DNA of 64,000 nt, taken from NCBI RefSeq assembly GCF_020532665.2, contig NZ_JAIWPG020000001.1, forward strand, positions 248,001-312,000. Reading direction: 5' to 3'. Made by a program: the position numbers and the translations under genes. Positions 8,202-16,209 of this stretch are shown piece after piece. Below the pieces are notes generated by a model. It worked only from the letters and a program-made list of their open reading frames with translations. It was not told the origin of the DNA and made no database searches. The stretch comes from Lelliottia sp. WAP21 (GTDB taxonomy: Bacteria > Pseudomonadota > Gammaproteobacteria > Enterobacterales > Enterobacteriaceae). How positions within the stretch are numbered: position 1 is the first letter of the stretch; the number at the start of each line of letters is the position of its first letter.

Positions 8202-9473
8202 ATGGATGAGAGATTAGCACATCATCATTATATACCTCTAAACAAAATGAAATTACCAGGCAGAGATAAAACAGTGGCACTATTTTTGTCATTTATTATT
8301 TCACCTGCCTTCGCCGAAAATGAAACTCCATTATCGGATAACTACACAGGAAATTATCAAAGCTATTTTCATGACGAGGATGATGTTTCGCCACGGCATC
8401 CTTCATCCATTGAAAATGATAGCCAGCGATCGGCCGAACGCGTGTCTTCACCTTCTGCGACCAGCCGACCGGTCAGCACTCAGACGCCGCCGGCTCCCTC
8501 TGCGGCAATCGGACATTCTTCGACTGCACATGAGCAAAACGTTGCAACAGAGGCTCCTGACGACGTAAGCCTTTTACGCCTGAGGCAGGAAGCCCCGCCT
8601 GTTCACTGGGACAGTATCGGACGCAATATGGAAGCCGGCGGTCTGCACGGAAACATTGGCAGCCAGATTGAAATTGATGATGTCCGTTGGAAAAACAAAA
8701 ATAATAACAGTGGTAAGTTCAAACTGGCAACGATCCAGGCTTTTTTAAGACATGACGAATTACCTAACTGGTACTTTGGTTTCTGGAATGCCCGTGAGGA
8801 TAACTATAAAGGGCAATTCAGTAATCAGGACTATAAAGGCACCAATACAATTAATGAACTCTTTGTCGGGCACATATTTGAGACATGGCGTGGCAATATC
8901 GGTACAGAAGTGATGGTTGGTTCTGAGACGGCGACAAAACGCTGGAAAAGTCGTTTTAAAATCTGGCAGGACTTACGCTTGTCGAGTAAATGGAGTATTG
9001 CCGGGTATACCTATGGAGAATATCAACCCCAGGGTAATGAACCCGGGAATGGCGATCTTGAACAGATTATTTTTGAAACGGAACCTGCTATTCAGTACCG
9101 CCTCAATCCGGATCTCGGCCTGTATCTGCGCCCTTATTATTACTACAACAGGCAGGTGCGGGAAAGCTGGGGAGATATTGTTGAGCAAGAATGGAAAGTG
9201 ACCGCCGGGCTCTGGCGGAACTGGTTTCCATTATTAACGTCCATGTATATTGGCATCGGCCAGGATAAAATTGAGAATGCCAGTAACGCCAATGAAGTAT
9301 TTTACGACGGACGTTATAAGTTTATTGGTGGCACCCTCAGCTATCCCGTTTTTGGCGAAGTCCGTCTTTATGGCGAATTTAAAGCCTCCTTTACTAAGGA
9401 ATCAGGACTCTGGACCGATACCGGCCATTCGTGGAACCCATTCACCGTGGTTGGCGTGACTTATAACTTCTGA
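8202..9473 (+). CDS. OmpG-like outer-membrane porin with a Pro/Ser-rich N-terminal linker
   Basis: A 423-residue protein. A hydrophobic segment (about residues 26-37, VALFLSFIISPAFA) ending in an AFA|EN cleavage site acts as signal peptide; a start at 8202 gives an unusually long n-region, while Met16 (8247) lacks a ribosome binding site. Residues about 55-125 are a low-complexity Ser/Thr/Pro/Ala linker. The rest alternates polar and aromatic residues like beta-strands and ends in GVTYNF, the C-terminal Phe signature of outer-membrane barrels. The barrel resembles its neighbour at 10992 and the OmpG/sugar-porin class. It probably admits fructo-oligosaccharides. Family name is inferred, not computed. 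Confidence 0.7.
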   Translation: MDERLAHHHYIPLNKMKLPGRDKTVALFLSFIISPAFAENETPLSDNYTGNYQSYFHDEDDVSPRHPSSIENDSQRSAERVSSPSATSRPVSTQTPPAPSAAIGHSSTAHEQNVATEAPDDVSLLRLRQEAPPVHWDSIGRNMEAGGLHGNIGSQIEIDDVRWKNKNNNSGKFKLATIQAFLRHDELPNWYFGFWNAREDNYKGQFSNQDYKGTNTINELFVGHIFETWRGNIGTEVMVGSETATKRWKSRFKIWQDLRLSSKWSIAGYTYGEYQPQGNEPGNGDLEQIIFETEPAIQYRLNPDLGLYLRPYYYYNRQVRESWGDIVEQEWKVTAGLWRNWFPLLTSMYIGIGQDKIENASNANEVFYDGRYKFIGGTLSYPVFGEVRLYGEFKASFTKESGLWTDTGHSWNPFTVVGVTYNF

Positions 9474-9488
9474 CACTCAGGGGATAGC

Positions 9489-10982
9489 ATGAAAAAAATA
9501 ACTTCAGCGGCTCTTATCGCTCTGCTGGTGCTGACAGCAGGAAATGTACTGGCATCTTCACTTTTGTCGACAGAAACACAAAAAAATAAAAGTATTACCC
9601 AGGTTAACGCCTTTTTCCCACGCGTGGATGGCTCCTTTGTGGGCGATCCCATGCCCGTTTACGCAGAGGGCCTCTTTAATATTTTTTACCTGAATGACGT
9701 GCGGGGTGGCAGTGATTTAGGCGTACATGCGATTCATCTGCTTTCCAGCGCAGACTTGTATCACTATCAGAACCAGTCGGAAGTCATCCCTTACGTTAAT
9801 GATGTTAACGATCCTGAGCTGCTTCTGGGCACCGGCTCCATTATCAAAGTGGGTGATACCTGGCATGCCTGGTACACCGCCCATAATGAGAATGTCTTTC
9901 CAGTGGAGTCGGTCATGCATGCCACCAGCAAAGACCGGTTGCACTGGGTTAAACATCCTCAGGATACGCTTTTGCCCGGAGAGAACTATCGCGGTAACGA
10001 TTTTCGCGATCCTCATGTTGTCTGGGTTGAAGAGAAGAAAGAGTACTGGATGTTAATCACTACCCGCAGTAACGGCCGAGGCATCATCGCGCGCTATAGC
10101 TCAACGGACTTAAAAAACTGGCACGATCGGGGCGTATTTTTTGATAATGACACCATCACCAGTAATGCAAACCTTGAATGCCCGACGCTTGTTTTCTTCA
10201 ACGGGCGCTGGTATCTGAGTTTCAGCGATCAATGGCCGCTGCGCCTGACGCAATATCGCGTTGCGGATAATCCCGAGGGGCCGTGGCGTAAGCTGGATAA
10301 TTATGTGGTGGATGGCTCTGGCTTTTATGCAGGTAAACTGACCATTAAAGATGGCCGCTTATTTGTCTTTGGCTGGATCCCGACCAGGGCAGGCAACAGC
10401 GACAAGGGAAGTATAGATTGGGCCGGACATCTGGTGGGGCATGAACTTACCGCAGATGCCGAGGGAAAACTCAGCAGCCTTATTCCGCAGGAGCTTCAGG
10501 CTGTCATACACGATAACCCAGGTCCCGTTCATACTTTAACGCCTGTTAAGACACTGCAAACGGCAACGCAGTTTGCGCCTCTGCAGTCAACCCTCTTCCC
10601 CCCACTGCCGTCTCAGGGAGAGCTGATTGCCACGGTAAATATGCCCTCCTCCGGCATGGTCATGAGTTTTGGTCTCAATGACGATAACGTCAGTGAGGCA
10701 ATGTTGAACGTTGTATTTAATAAAAGTAAAGGGAAAGTCTATTTCTTTAATTCTCCTTTGGAGACCCTTAATCAGCACAATGCTGAATCATGGATTGATG
10801 TTCCCTTAGGTGAACACGTTGAATTACGTGTACTGATACAGAATTCTATTGCTGTTTTTTATATCAATAACAAAGCGGCATTCAGTACCCGCATGTATTC
10901 CATGCCGAAAAAGCCATGGAGTATCAGCCTGCCGAAAAACGATAGTTTCCGCGCTACGTTAAAAATAAAAGAAATGATCTGA
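9489..10982 (+). CDS. exported GH32-like beta-fructosidase
   Basis: A 497-residue protein with a Sec signal peptide (residues 1-22, cleavage after NVLA). The five-bladed propeller of GH32 is supported by three acids in the right order and spacing: D53 in VGDPMP (the nucleophile site, usually WMNDPNG), D174 in FRDP, and E230 in LECP. The C-terminal part (about 380-497), with MVMSFGLND and VELRVLIQNSIAVFYINN, fits the family's beta-sandwich. It should hydrolyse fructans in the periplasm and feed CscB/CscA. It sits 15 bp after the first porin gene and 9 bp before the second. The altered nucleophile motif is unusual and may mean changed specificity. Confidence 0.8.
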   Translation: MKKITSAALIALLVLTAGNVLASSLLSTETQKNKSITQVNAFFPRVDGSFVGDPMPVYAEGLFNIFYLNDVRGGSDLGVHAIHLLSSADLYHYQNQSEVIPYVNDVNDPELLLGTGSIIKVGDTWHAWYTAHNENVFPVESVMHATSKDRLHWVKHPQDTLLPGENYRGNDFRDPHVVWVEEKKEYWMLITTRSNGRGIIARYSSTDLKNWHDRGVFFDNDTITSNANLECPTLVFFNGRWYLSFSDQWPLRLTQYRVADNPEGPWRKLDNYVVDGSGFYAGKLTIKDGRLFVFGWIPTRAGNSDKGSIDWAGHLVGHELTADAEGKLSSLIPQELQAVIHDNPGPVHTLTPVKTLQTATQFAPLQSTLFPPLPSQGELIATVNMPSSGMVMSFGLNDDNVSEAMLNVVFNKSKGKVYFFNSPLETLNQHNAESWIDVPLGEHVELRVLIQNSIAVFYINNKAAFSTRMYSMPKKPWSISLPKNDSFRATLKIKEMI

Positions 10983-10991
10983 CGGGATATT

Positions 10992-12008
10992 ATGATGAAC
11001 AAACAACACACCCTGGTGCTTATTTTTACACTGATGCTTCCGACATTTTCACATGCAAGCATGAGTATCATGAAGGATTTATCAGGCAAGGTCATTGCCG
11101 TTGATCCATGGTCGTATCTGGATGAGGATGTTATGTGGACTTCAGCCCGCTCTTCGAATCCTGCTGGTGGTCGCGTGCATGGTCAGCTGAAAATGAAATA
11201 TGCCATTGAGGATAATAACTGGCGAAATAGCCATTTCCACAACGGCTATGATTCACTGACTTTCGTGCAGGGTGTTATGCGCCACGACAGTTTACCCGGC
11301 TGGTATCTGGCATTTTCAGAAGGCCGCACCACAAATTATAACGGTACATGGGATAACCAGACTTACCTCAGCCAAAATCAATGGACACAACTTATCGTTG
11401 GGCATGAGTACGTCTACAAACGTCTGCGCTATGGCTGGGACGTTATGGGTGGAAGCGCCTCAGTGGATGATCGCTGGCAGGCGCGCGTGAAATTCTTTTC
11501 CGATTTGCGTTTGACGGACAGATTTTCTTTTTTCAATTACCTGTATCAGCAGATAGATCATCGCCGCAGCGGGGGAACTCAGAATGATCGTGACATCCGT
11601 TCCTTTAAAATCGAACCTGGCGTTCAATATATTATCAATAACACCACCGGCATCTGGTTTCGCCAGCAATTTGCCTCCGCCATTTTAGACAGAGAACAAT
11701 GGGGAGATATCGATGATAAAAGCTGGATGACCTCCGTCGGGGTCTGGCGTAACTGGGGGAGATTATCCACCACCCTCAGCGGCGGATATGGCCATTATAC
11801 AAAGAAAAATGCCCAGAAAGAGGATGGCGAAGTCTTCCAGAATACCCGCAGTCGCTTCCTCAAAGTGTCCGCAAATTATCCTCTGACCTCTCGCTTCACG
11901 CTTTCCGGAGAAATAACCGGATCCCTGAATAATCAAAGCGGAAGCTGGGTCACGAATGGCGATGCGATCACCACCAACTATAAATTGATGCTGGATTATA
12001 ACTTTTAA
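10992..12008 (+). CDS. second OmpG-like outer-membrane porin
   Basis: A 338-residue protein with a signal peptide (about residues 1-23, ending SHA|SM) and a beta-barrel composition ending in LMLDYNF, with the terminal Phe expected for outer-membrane insertion. It shares with the porin at 8202 blocks such as FVQGVMRHDSLPGWY versus IQAFLRHDELPNWY, and GVWRNWGRL versus GLWRNWFPL, so the two are paralogues. This copy lacks the Pro/Ser linker. Two tandem ATG codons give start options at 10992 or 10995. It begins 9 bp after the exported GH32 gene, consistent with one operon. Confidence 0.72.
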   Translation: MMNKQHTLVLIFTLMLPTFSHASMSIMKDLSGKVIAVDPWSYLDEDVMWTSARSSNPAGGRVHGQLKMKYAIEDNNWRNSHFHNGYDSLTFVQGVMRHDSLPGWYLAFSEGRTTNYNGTWDNQTYLSQNQWTQLIVGHEYVYKRLRYGWDVMGGSASVDDRWQARVKFFSDLRLTDRFSFFNYLYQQIDHRRSGGTQNDRDIRSFKIEPGVQYIINNTTGIWFRQQFASAILDREQWGDIDDKSWMTSVGVWRNWGRLSTTLSGGYGHYTKKNAQKEDGEVFQNTRSRFLKVSANYPLTSRFTLSGEITGSLNNQSGSWVTNGDAITTNYKLMLDYNF

Positions 12009-12124
12009 AATACGCGGTTGAATATCAGCGTCGGGAGAGTTGTGGAGATCGTTTGACCGCGATAGACGCTTCCGCCGCAGATATTTCAATGTATGAATAC
12101 GTGATTATTATGTGAGGCAATTTT

Positions 12125-13081
12125 ATGAATATTTGGACGCTTGGCGATGCTGTGGTCGATCTTTTACCGCTCGCCAATATGCACTATCAGGCCTGCGCGG
12201 GTGGCGCGCCCTTTAACGTTGCGGTGGGAACGGCGCGTCTGAATTGTCAAAGTGGTTTTATTGGCCGGGTGGGCGACGATGACTTTGGTCATTTTTTAAA
12301 GGAAACATTGTGCACAGAAGGTGTTCTGGTTGAGCATCTTCAACTGGATAAGCAACACAGAACCAGTACGGTACTGGTGTCGCTCAGCAAAGGAGGTGAA
12401 CGTGGATTTACGTTTTTGACCCATCCTTCTGCCGATCAATTTTTAACAACGGATACCCTTCCCGACTTTCACAACGATATCCTTCACTTCTGCTCTCTGG
12501 CCTTGGTTGGTGAGGCCTGTCGCCATACTTTAGCGACAGCCATTAAAACCATTAAACAACGTGGTGGATTACTGAGTTTTGATGTGAATTTGCGTGAGCA
12601 AATGTGGCCTGATAAACAGAAGATGCGTGATTACGTCCACCATTTTGCACGACAGGCCGATATTCTGAAGTTATCAGAAGAGGAATGGTACTGGATGGCA
12701 GAAACGCATGATTTTAGCAAAGCACTGGCGTTTCTTACGACGCTGCCAGCACGCCTGAAAGTGGTGACCTATGGTGCGCAGGGAGCGATGGTGATCCAGG
12801 AAGACAAGGTTACCCATTTCAGTGGCTATACCGTTAACAGTGTCGATACCACCGGGGCTGGGGATGCTTTTCTGGCGGGCCTACTTGCTTATATTGCACA
12901 CGATGGCCTTCCGCAGAGCGTGGAACACGTGAGAAACGCCCTCACCCAGGCCAGCGCCTGCGGAGCACTGGCAACGACACTTAAAGGCGCACTGACTGCC
13001 TTACCGGATCGCCATGCGCTCGACACGTTTATTCACCAGAATGCGCTGCTGGAATACGAATCAAGACCCTTGTATCTCTGA
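12125..13081 (+). CDS. cscK: fructokinase (PfkB family)
   Basis: A 318-residue PfkB/ribokinase-family sugar kinase. It has the N-terminal sugar-binding GGAPFNVAVG (residues 26-35), the SFDVNLRE block (151-158), and the C-terminal signature DTTGAGDAFLAG (241-252) with catalytic base D247. The length and these blocks match CscK/ScrK fructokinases. It phosphorylates the fructose released by both GH32 enzymes to fructose-6-phosphate. It is the last gene of the operon, 116 bp after the second porin gene, and is followed by a terminator hairpin. Confidence 0.88.
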   Translation: MNIWTLGDAVVDLLPLANMHYQACAGGAPFNVAVGTARLNCQSGFIGRVGDDDFGHFLKETLCTEGVLVEHLQLDKQHRTSTVLVSLSKGGERGFTFLTHPSADQFLTTDTLPDFHNDILHFCSLALVGEACRHTLATAIKTIKQRGGLLSFDVNLREQMWPDKQKMRDYVHHFARQADILKLSEEEWYWMAETHDFSKALAFLTTLPARLKVVTYGAQGAMVIQEDKVTHFSGYTVNSVDTTGAGDAFLAGLLAYIAHDGLPQSVEHVRNALTQASACGALATTLKGALTALPDRHALDTFIHQNALLEYESRPLYL

Positions 13082-13136
13082 TTTCGGTCAGAACGACCGC
13101 CCCGAATTTGCCAGAAACGTTAACCTTACCGCTAAA

Positions 13137-13165
13137 AAACCGCCTTCATTAAGGCGGTTTCTCCT
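13137..13165 (+). terminator. intrinsic terminator of the csc operon
   Basis: A 10-bp stem AAACCGCCTT/AAGGCGGTTT with a CATT loop (13137-13160) lies about 55 bp after the cscK stop; TCTCC follows. The phage-tail remnant on the other strand ends right at this hairpin. Confidence 0.75.
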
Positions 13166-13341
13166 CATTCTGCTCCTCGCCAGTACCTGCCGTGCACGTC
13201 AGGGATATAGAAAGACGCGCTATCAGCAATCATTCCATTTGCTGTAGCAACTCTGTCGCCAATGGTTTTATAAAGTTCGCTTTAAGTTTCTTTTGATAGC
13301 TGAGAACCATCCATGATTACCGCGCTGGCAGGCGCGGACAT
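13165..13341 (-). pseudogene. phage tail-collar domain fragment with an in-frame stop
   Basis: Translating the minus strand from ATG 13341 gives MDGSQLSKET, a stop codon, then SELYKTIGDR and SFYIPDVHGRYWRGAE. This is the phage tail-collar pattern (DG-L-...-Y-L-IG followed by F-LPD-RG-F-RG). The stop falls where the family usually has an aromatic residue after SKET, and the frame ends abruptly at the csc terminator. I read it as a remnant of a tail fibre gene, transcribed after the tailspike remnant just upstream of it. Confidence 0.7.
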
Positions 13342-13382
13342 TCCCATATATCAGCTATGCGTGCCCAGCGGCTCTGAATCTC

Positions 13383-13729
13383 CTATTTTTTGGGTTCAGT
13401 AGCCAGATTCTGGCGTAACCAGTACGTGGAATCATCGACATAAAACGAGGTGCACAGCTGCGCACCGTCATGACCCACAATCGTTATCGAATATGCGCTA
13501 TCAACCCAGGGTGTAACCGGTAAGCGCTATTCGTTATGAGGGGCTGCGGTAGTTCGGTTTTAACCGGTGTGCTTTGGTCGGACTGTTTTAAAATATAAAT
13601 TAATTGCCAGTTTTCTGGCTTTGCGGCGTGAGTATTTACTTTTCCGATGTATATCTTTGTGTCAGCGCAAGGATTTCCAAACAAAGGGTTTATAAATTGC
13701 GGTGTGGGGTTAGATACGATCCCGGACAT
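13383..13729 (-). pseudogene. P22-type tailspike head-binding domain, frameshifted
   Basis: From ATG 13729 (AGGGG six bases upstream) the frame reads VSNPTPQFINPLF, KIYIGKVNTHAAKPEN and PQPLITNSA, which follows the N-terminal head-binding domain of P22-like tailspikes (VSNP-P-F, KIYIGQIDTDP-NP, QPLIINAAG). Near 13518 the reading shifts by one base; the other frame continues sensibly as LPVTPWVDSAYSITIVGHDG and ends with a stop at 13383. A one-base loss explains this. The catalytic spike domain is absent. Together with the tail-collar fragment it marks a dead prophage. Confidence 0.75.
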
Positions 13730-13773
13730 ATAACCCCTATAAATACATTATGTTAATCTAGCAAGGAATTTAT

Positions 13774-13986
13774 ATGGTTGGCGTTTCAATTTGGCAGTTA
13801 GTGATCGTATTGATGTTCGCGATTAATATAATCCCGGCAATCAGGATTTCACGAAAAATGGGTTATGGGTGGGGTATGGCCATCGCCATGATCCTTCCTG
13901 TCTCATCGTATATTGCATTCTGGTGTGCGGCATATTTTGAGTGGCCGAATGAGCGTCTCCTTAAACACATTAATGTGAAAAAATGA
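13774..13986 (+). CDS. small inner-membrane protein of unknown function
   Basis: A 70-residue protein with AAGGAA seven bases before its ATG. Two hydrophobic stretches (about residues 5-25 and 33-54) suggest two membrane segments joined by a short basic loop (RISRKMGYG), with a charged C-terminal tail. I recognise no family. It lies between phage-tail remnants and umuDC and has its own terminator about 110 bp downstream, so it is probably expressed and may be prophage cargo. Confidence 0.6.
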   Translation: MVGVSIWQLVIVLMFAINIIPAIRISRKMGYGWGMAIAMILPVSSYIAFWCAAYFEWPNERLLKHINVKK

Positions 13987-14097
13987 AATACAAGAGCAAC
14001 ATAATATGATAGATATATCGGGTGGTTTATTTCTTCTTTAATACTATTATTTACTTCAAGTGCAATACTGACTCTATCACTGCTGTTCTGACTGAAG

Positions 14098-14125
14098 CCC
14101 CGGATCACTCCGGGGTTATTCTTCT
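14098..14125 (+). terminator. intrinsic terminator after the small membrane protein
   Basis: CCCCGG-ATCACT-CCGGGG (14098-14115) followed by TTATTCTTCT. It lies between the small membrane protein and the end of umuC, and is oriented for plus-strand transcription. Confidence 0.7.
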
Positions 14126-14220
14126 AAATCATCCTGGCCCTGTTTTGCGTACTGTAATGTAGCCCAATATGCGAACGTCTTGTAAGGATCCCAGTCGGTC
14201 AATAAGTCACTTTACCCCCC

Positions 14221-15489
14221 TCACCTGACCCTCAGCAGATCGGAGTAACGGGTCGTGTACCGGGGAGAAAGCATTTCGCGTTTCATCTGCCACTGCTGCT
14301 GTATCCCCTGGCCGGCAAAATAAAGCGTGCCCTTTCCGTTTTGGGTATTAAGGTGATCGAGGATGTCCATCAGTTGTGCGCTATTGCTTCGTGGCGCGTT
14401 CTCATCAAACAAATTGAGCTGAGCAACGCCCTGGCTGAAAAAGTCACCCAGCATAATACCGGCTTTCTGATAGCGGTGTCCGTCCTTCCAGATGGCGTCC
14501 AGACATTTCACGGCCGCGTTGATAATATCCCGGGTATCCTGCGTGGGGGTCAGCAACTTAACGGATACGCTGTTGCCGTAATAAGGTTCGTTCAGGGTAA
14601 ACGGTGAGGTTTTGACGAAAGCTGAGACGTAACGACAATACTGATGCTCACCTCTGAGCTTCTCCGCGCCGCGAGACGCGTAAGAACAAATGGCCTGCCG
14701 CATCTGTTCATAGTCGGTCACTCGCTCGCCAAAGGATCGGCTGCAAACGATCTCCTGTTTGTCTGGCGCAAACTCTTCCAGTTCCAGGCATGGCTCACCG
14801 CGTAACTCCCTGACCGTTCTTTCAAGGACAACGTTAAAGTGCTTACGTATTACGGCTGTATGCGTATCCGCCAGATCCAGAACCGTGTTGATGCCCATCG
14901 CATTCAGCCTCTTAGTGATGCGACGCCCGACGCCCCACACCTCCTCGACCAGCAACGCCGCCATCAATTTTCTCTGGCGCTCACGATGAGACAAATCGAC
15001 GACACCGCCTGTTTGCCGCTGCCATTTTTTGGCGGCGTGATTGGCAAGCTTAGCCAGCGTCTTTGTCTGCGCAATGCCGACACCCACCGTCAGATGCGTT
15101 CGTTGCAGTACCGTGGCGCGGATCTCTTTGCCAAATTCGGTAAGATCCCGGCAATGTCCGACCCCGGTCAGATCGCAAAATGCCTCATCAATACTGTAAA
15201 TTTCCACGCGAGGGCTGATCTCTTCCAGCGTGGTCATGACGCGCTGGCTCATATCCGCGTACAGCTCGTAGTTACTGCTAAAACAAACCACCCCCGCGCG
15301 CCGAAAAAGGTCTCTTTGTTTGAAAAAAGGTGCCCCCATGATTATGCCGGCCGCTTTGGCCTCGGCTGAACGCGCAATCACGCAGCCATCGTTGTTTGAG
15401 AGAACAACGACGGGGCGCCCTTTCAGATCGGGCCTGAATACTGTCTCGCATGATGCGTAGAAGGCGTTCACATCACAGAGGGCAAACAT
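14221..15489 (-). CDS. umuC: DNA polymerase V catalytic subunit UmuC
   Basis: A 422-residue Y-family polymerase. It has catalytic carboxylates D6 (ALCDVNAFYASCE) and D101/E102 (YSIDEAF), the SNNDGCVIARS fingertip block at 31-41, and a C-terminal beta-clamp binding motif QLNLF (about residue 370). The length equals that of E. coli UmuC. It performs translesion synthesis across UV- or chemically damaged templates, with UmuD' and RecA. It starts 2 bp after the umuD stop, so the two are co-transcribed and share the LexA box upstream of umuD. Confidence 0.93.
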   Translation of the reverse strand: MFALCDVNAFYASCETVFRPDLKGRPVVVLSNNDGCVIARSAEAKAAGIIMGAPFFKQRDLFRRAGVVCFSSNYELYADMSQRVMTTLEEISPRVEIYSIDEAFCDLTGVGHCRDLTEFGKEIRATVLQRTHLTVGVGIAQTKTLAKLANHAAKKWQRQTGGVVDLSHRERQRKLMAALLVEEVWGVGRRITKRLNAMGINTVLDLADTHTAVIRKHFNVVLERTVRELRGEPCLELEEFAPDKQEIVCSRSFGERVTDYEQMRQAICSYASRGAEKLRGEHQYCRYVSAFVKTSPFTLNEPYYGNSVSVKLLTPTQDTRDIINAAVKCLDAIWKDGHRYQKAGIMLGDFFSQGVAQLNLFDENAPRSNSAQLMDILDHLNTQNGKGTLYFAGQGIQQQWQMKREMLSPRYTTRYSDLLRVR

Positions 15490-15491
15490 GC

Positions 15492-15911
15492 TCAGCGTGC
15501 CGATTTAACAATGAAGGTCACCACGCCGAACACGTCCAGCCGGTCTTCGCTGCCAACCACAATCGGGCGGTATGCGCTGTTCATCGGGTTTAGCTGCACG
15601 CCCGGGCGCAGTTGCAGACGCTTAACGGTGAATTCACCCTCCACGGCCGCGATGACAATATCGCCATGCTCCGCCGTGCGGGAACTGTCCACCACCAGCA
15701 AATCACCGTCGCTTATTCCCCCGTCAATCATGGAGTCACCCGCCGCCTTAACAAAGTACGTTGAGCTTGGATGAGCCACTAACAATTCATTCAAATCAAT
15801 TCGTTGCTCGACATAATCTGCCGCCGGGCTGGGGAAGCCACACTGAACGATATCGCTGAAAAGGGGGAGCGCAATAATTTCGCGCAATTCTGCTGGTGTG
15901 AAGAATTCCAT
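15492..15911 (-). CDS. umuD: UmuD, LexA-like self-cleaving subunit of Pol V
   Basis: A 139-residue S24-family protein. The cleavage site C24-G25 (VQCGFPSPA), nucleophile S60 (GDSMIDGG) and general base K97 (FTVKRL) fall at the same positions as in E. coli UmuD. RecA-stimulated self-cleavage yields UmuD', which joins UmuC to form Pol V. It is the first gene of the umuDC operon, with a near-consensus LexA box 17-36 bp upstream. The proximity of phage-tail remnants suggests this copy may have arrived as prophage cargo. Confidence 0.93.
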   Translation of the reverse strand: MEFFTPAELREIIALPLFSDIVQCGFPSPAADYVEQRIDLNELLVAHPSSTYFVKAAGDSMIDGGISDGDLLVVDSSRTAEHGDIVIAAVEGEFTVKRLQLRPGVQLNPMNSAYRPIVVGSEDRLDVFGVVTFIVKSAR

Positions 15912-15927
15912 AATGCATACCTCTAAT

Positions 15928-15947
15928 ACTGTTTTTATATACAGTAG
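15928..15947 (-). promoter_or_regulatory. LexA (SOS) box of umuDC
   Basis: TACTGTTTTTATATACAGTA carries CTG-N10-CAG with an AT-rich centre and symmetric TA flanks, very close to the enterobacterial SOS consensus. It lies immediately upstream of umuD and predicts tight LexA repression. Confidence 0.9.
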
Positions 15948-16209
15948 TTTTAACTGAGGCTGCCTGCAAGGGGCCGGCGTTGCGGTATTTGTGCAAACCT
16001 TCGCCGCTCCGCTTGTAAACGATTCATGAGACGAAGATTATTCGCTTTGTAAATTTCCCGGATAATCGTTCAAGTGGACAAATTTACTTCACTTTTCGGC
16101 AGGGGTGATAAAACGAGGCAATGCCAGCATCGCTGGCACAACGTCCATAAGGTTTATTCCCGACGGTTGTCATTTCAGGCAGGATTGAACAAAACCGTCG
16201 CGACAATAA

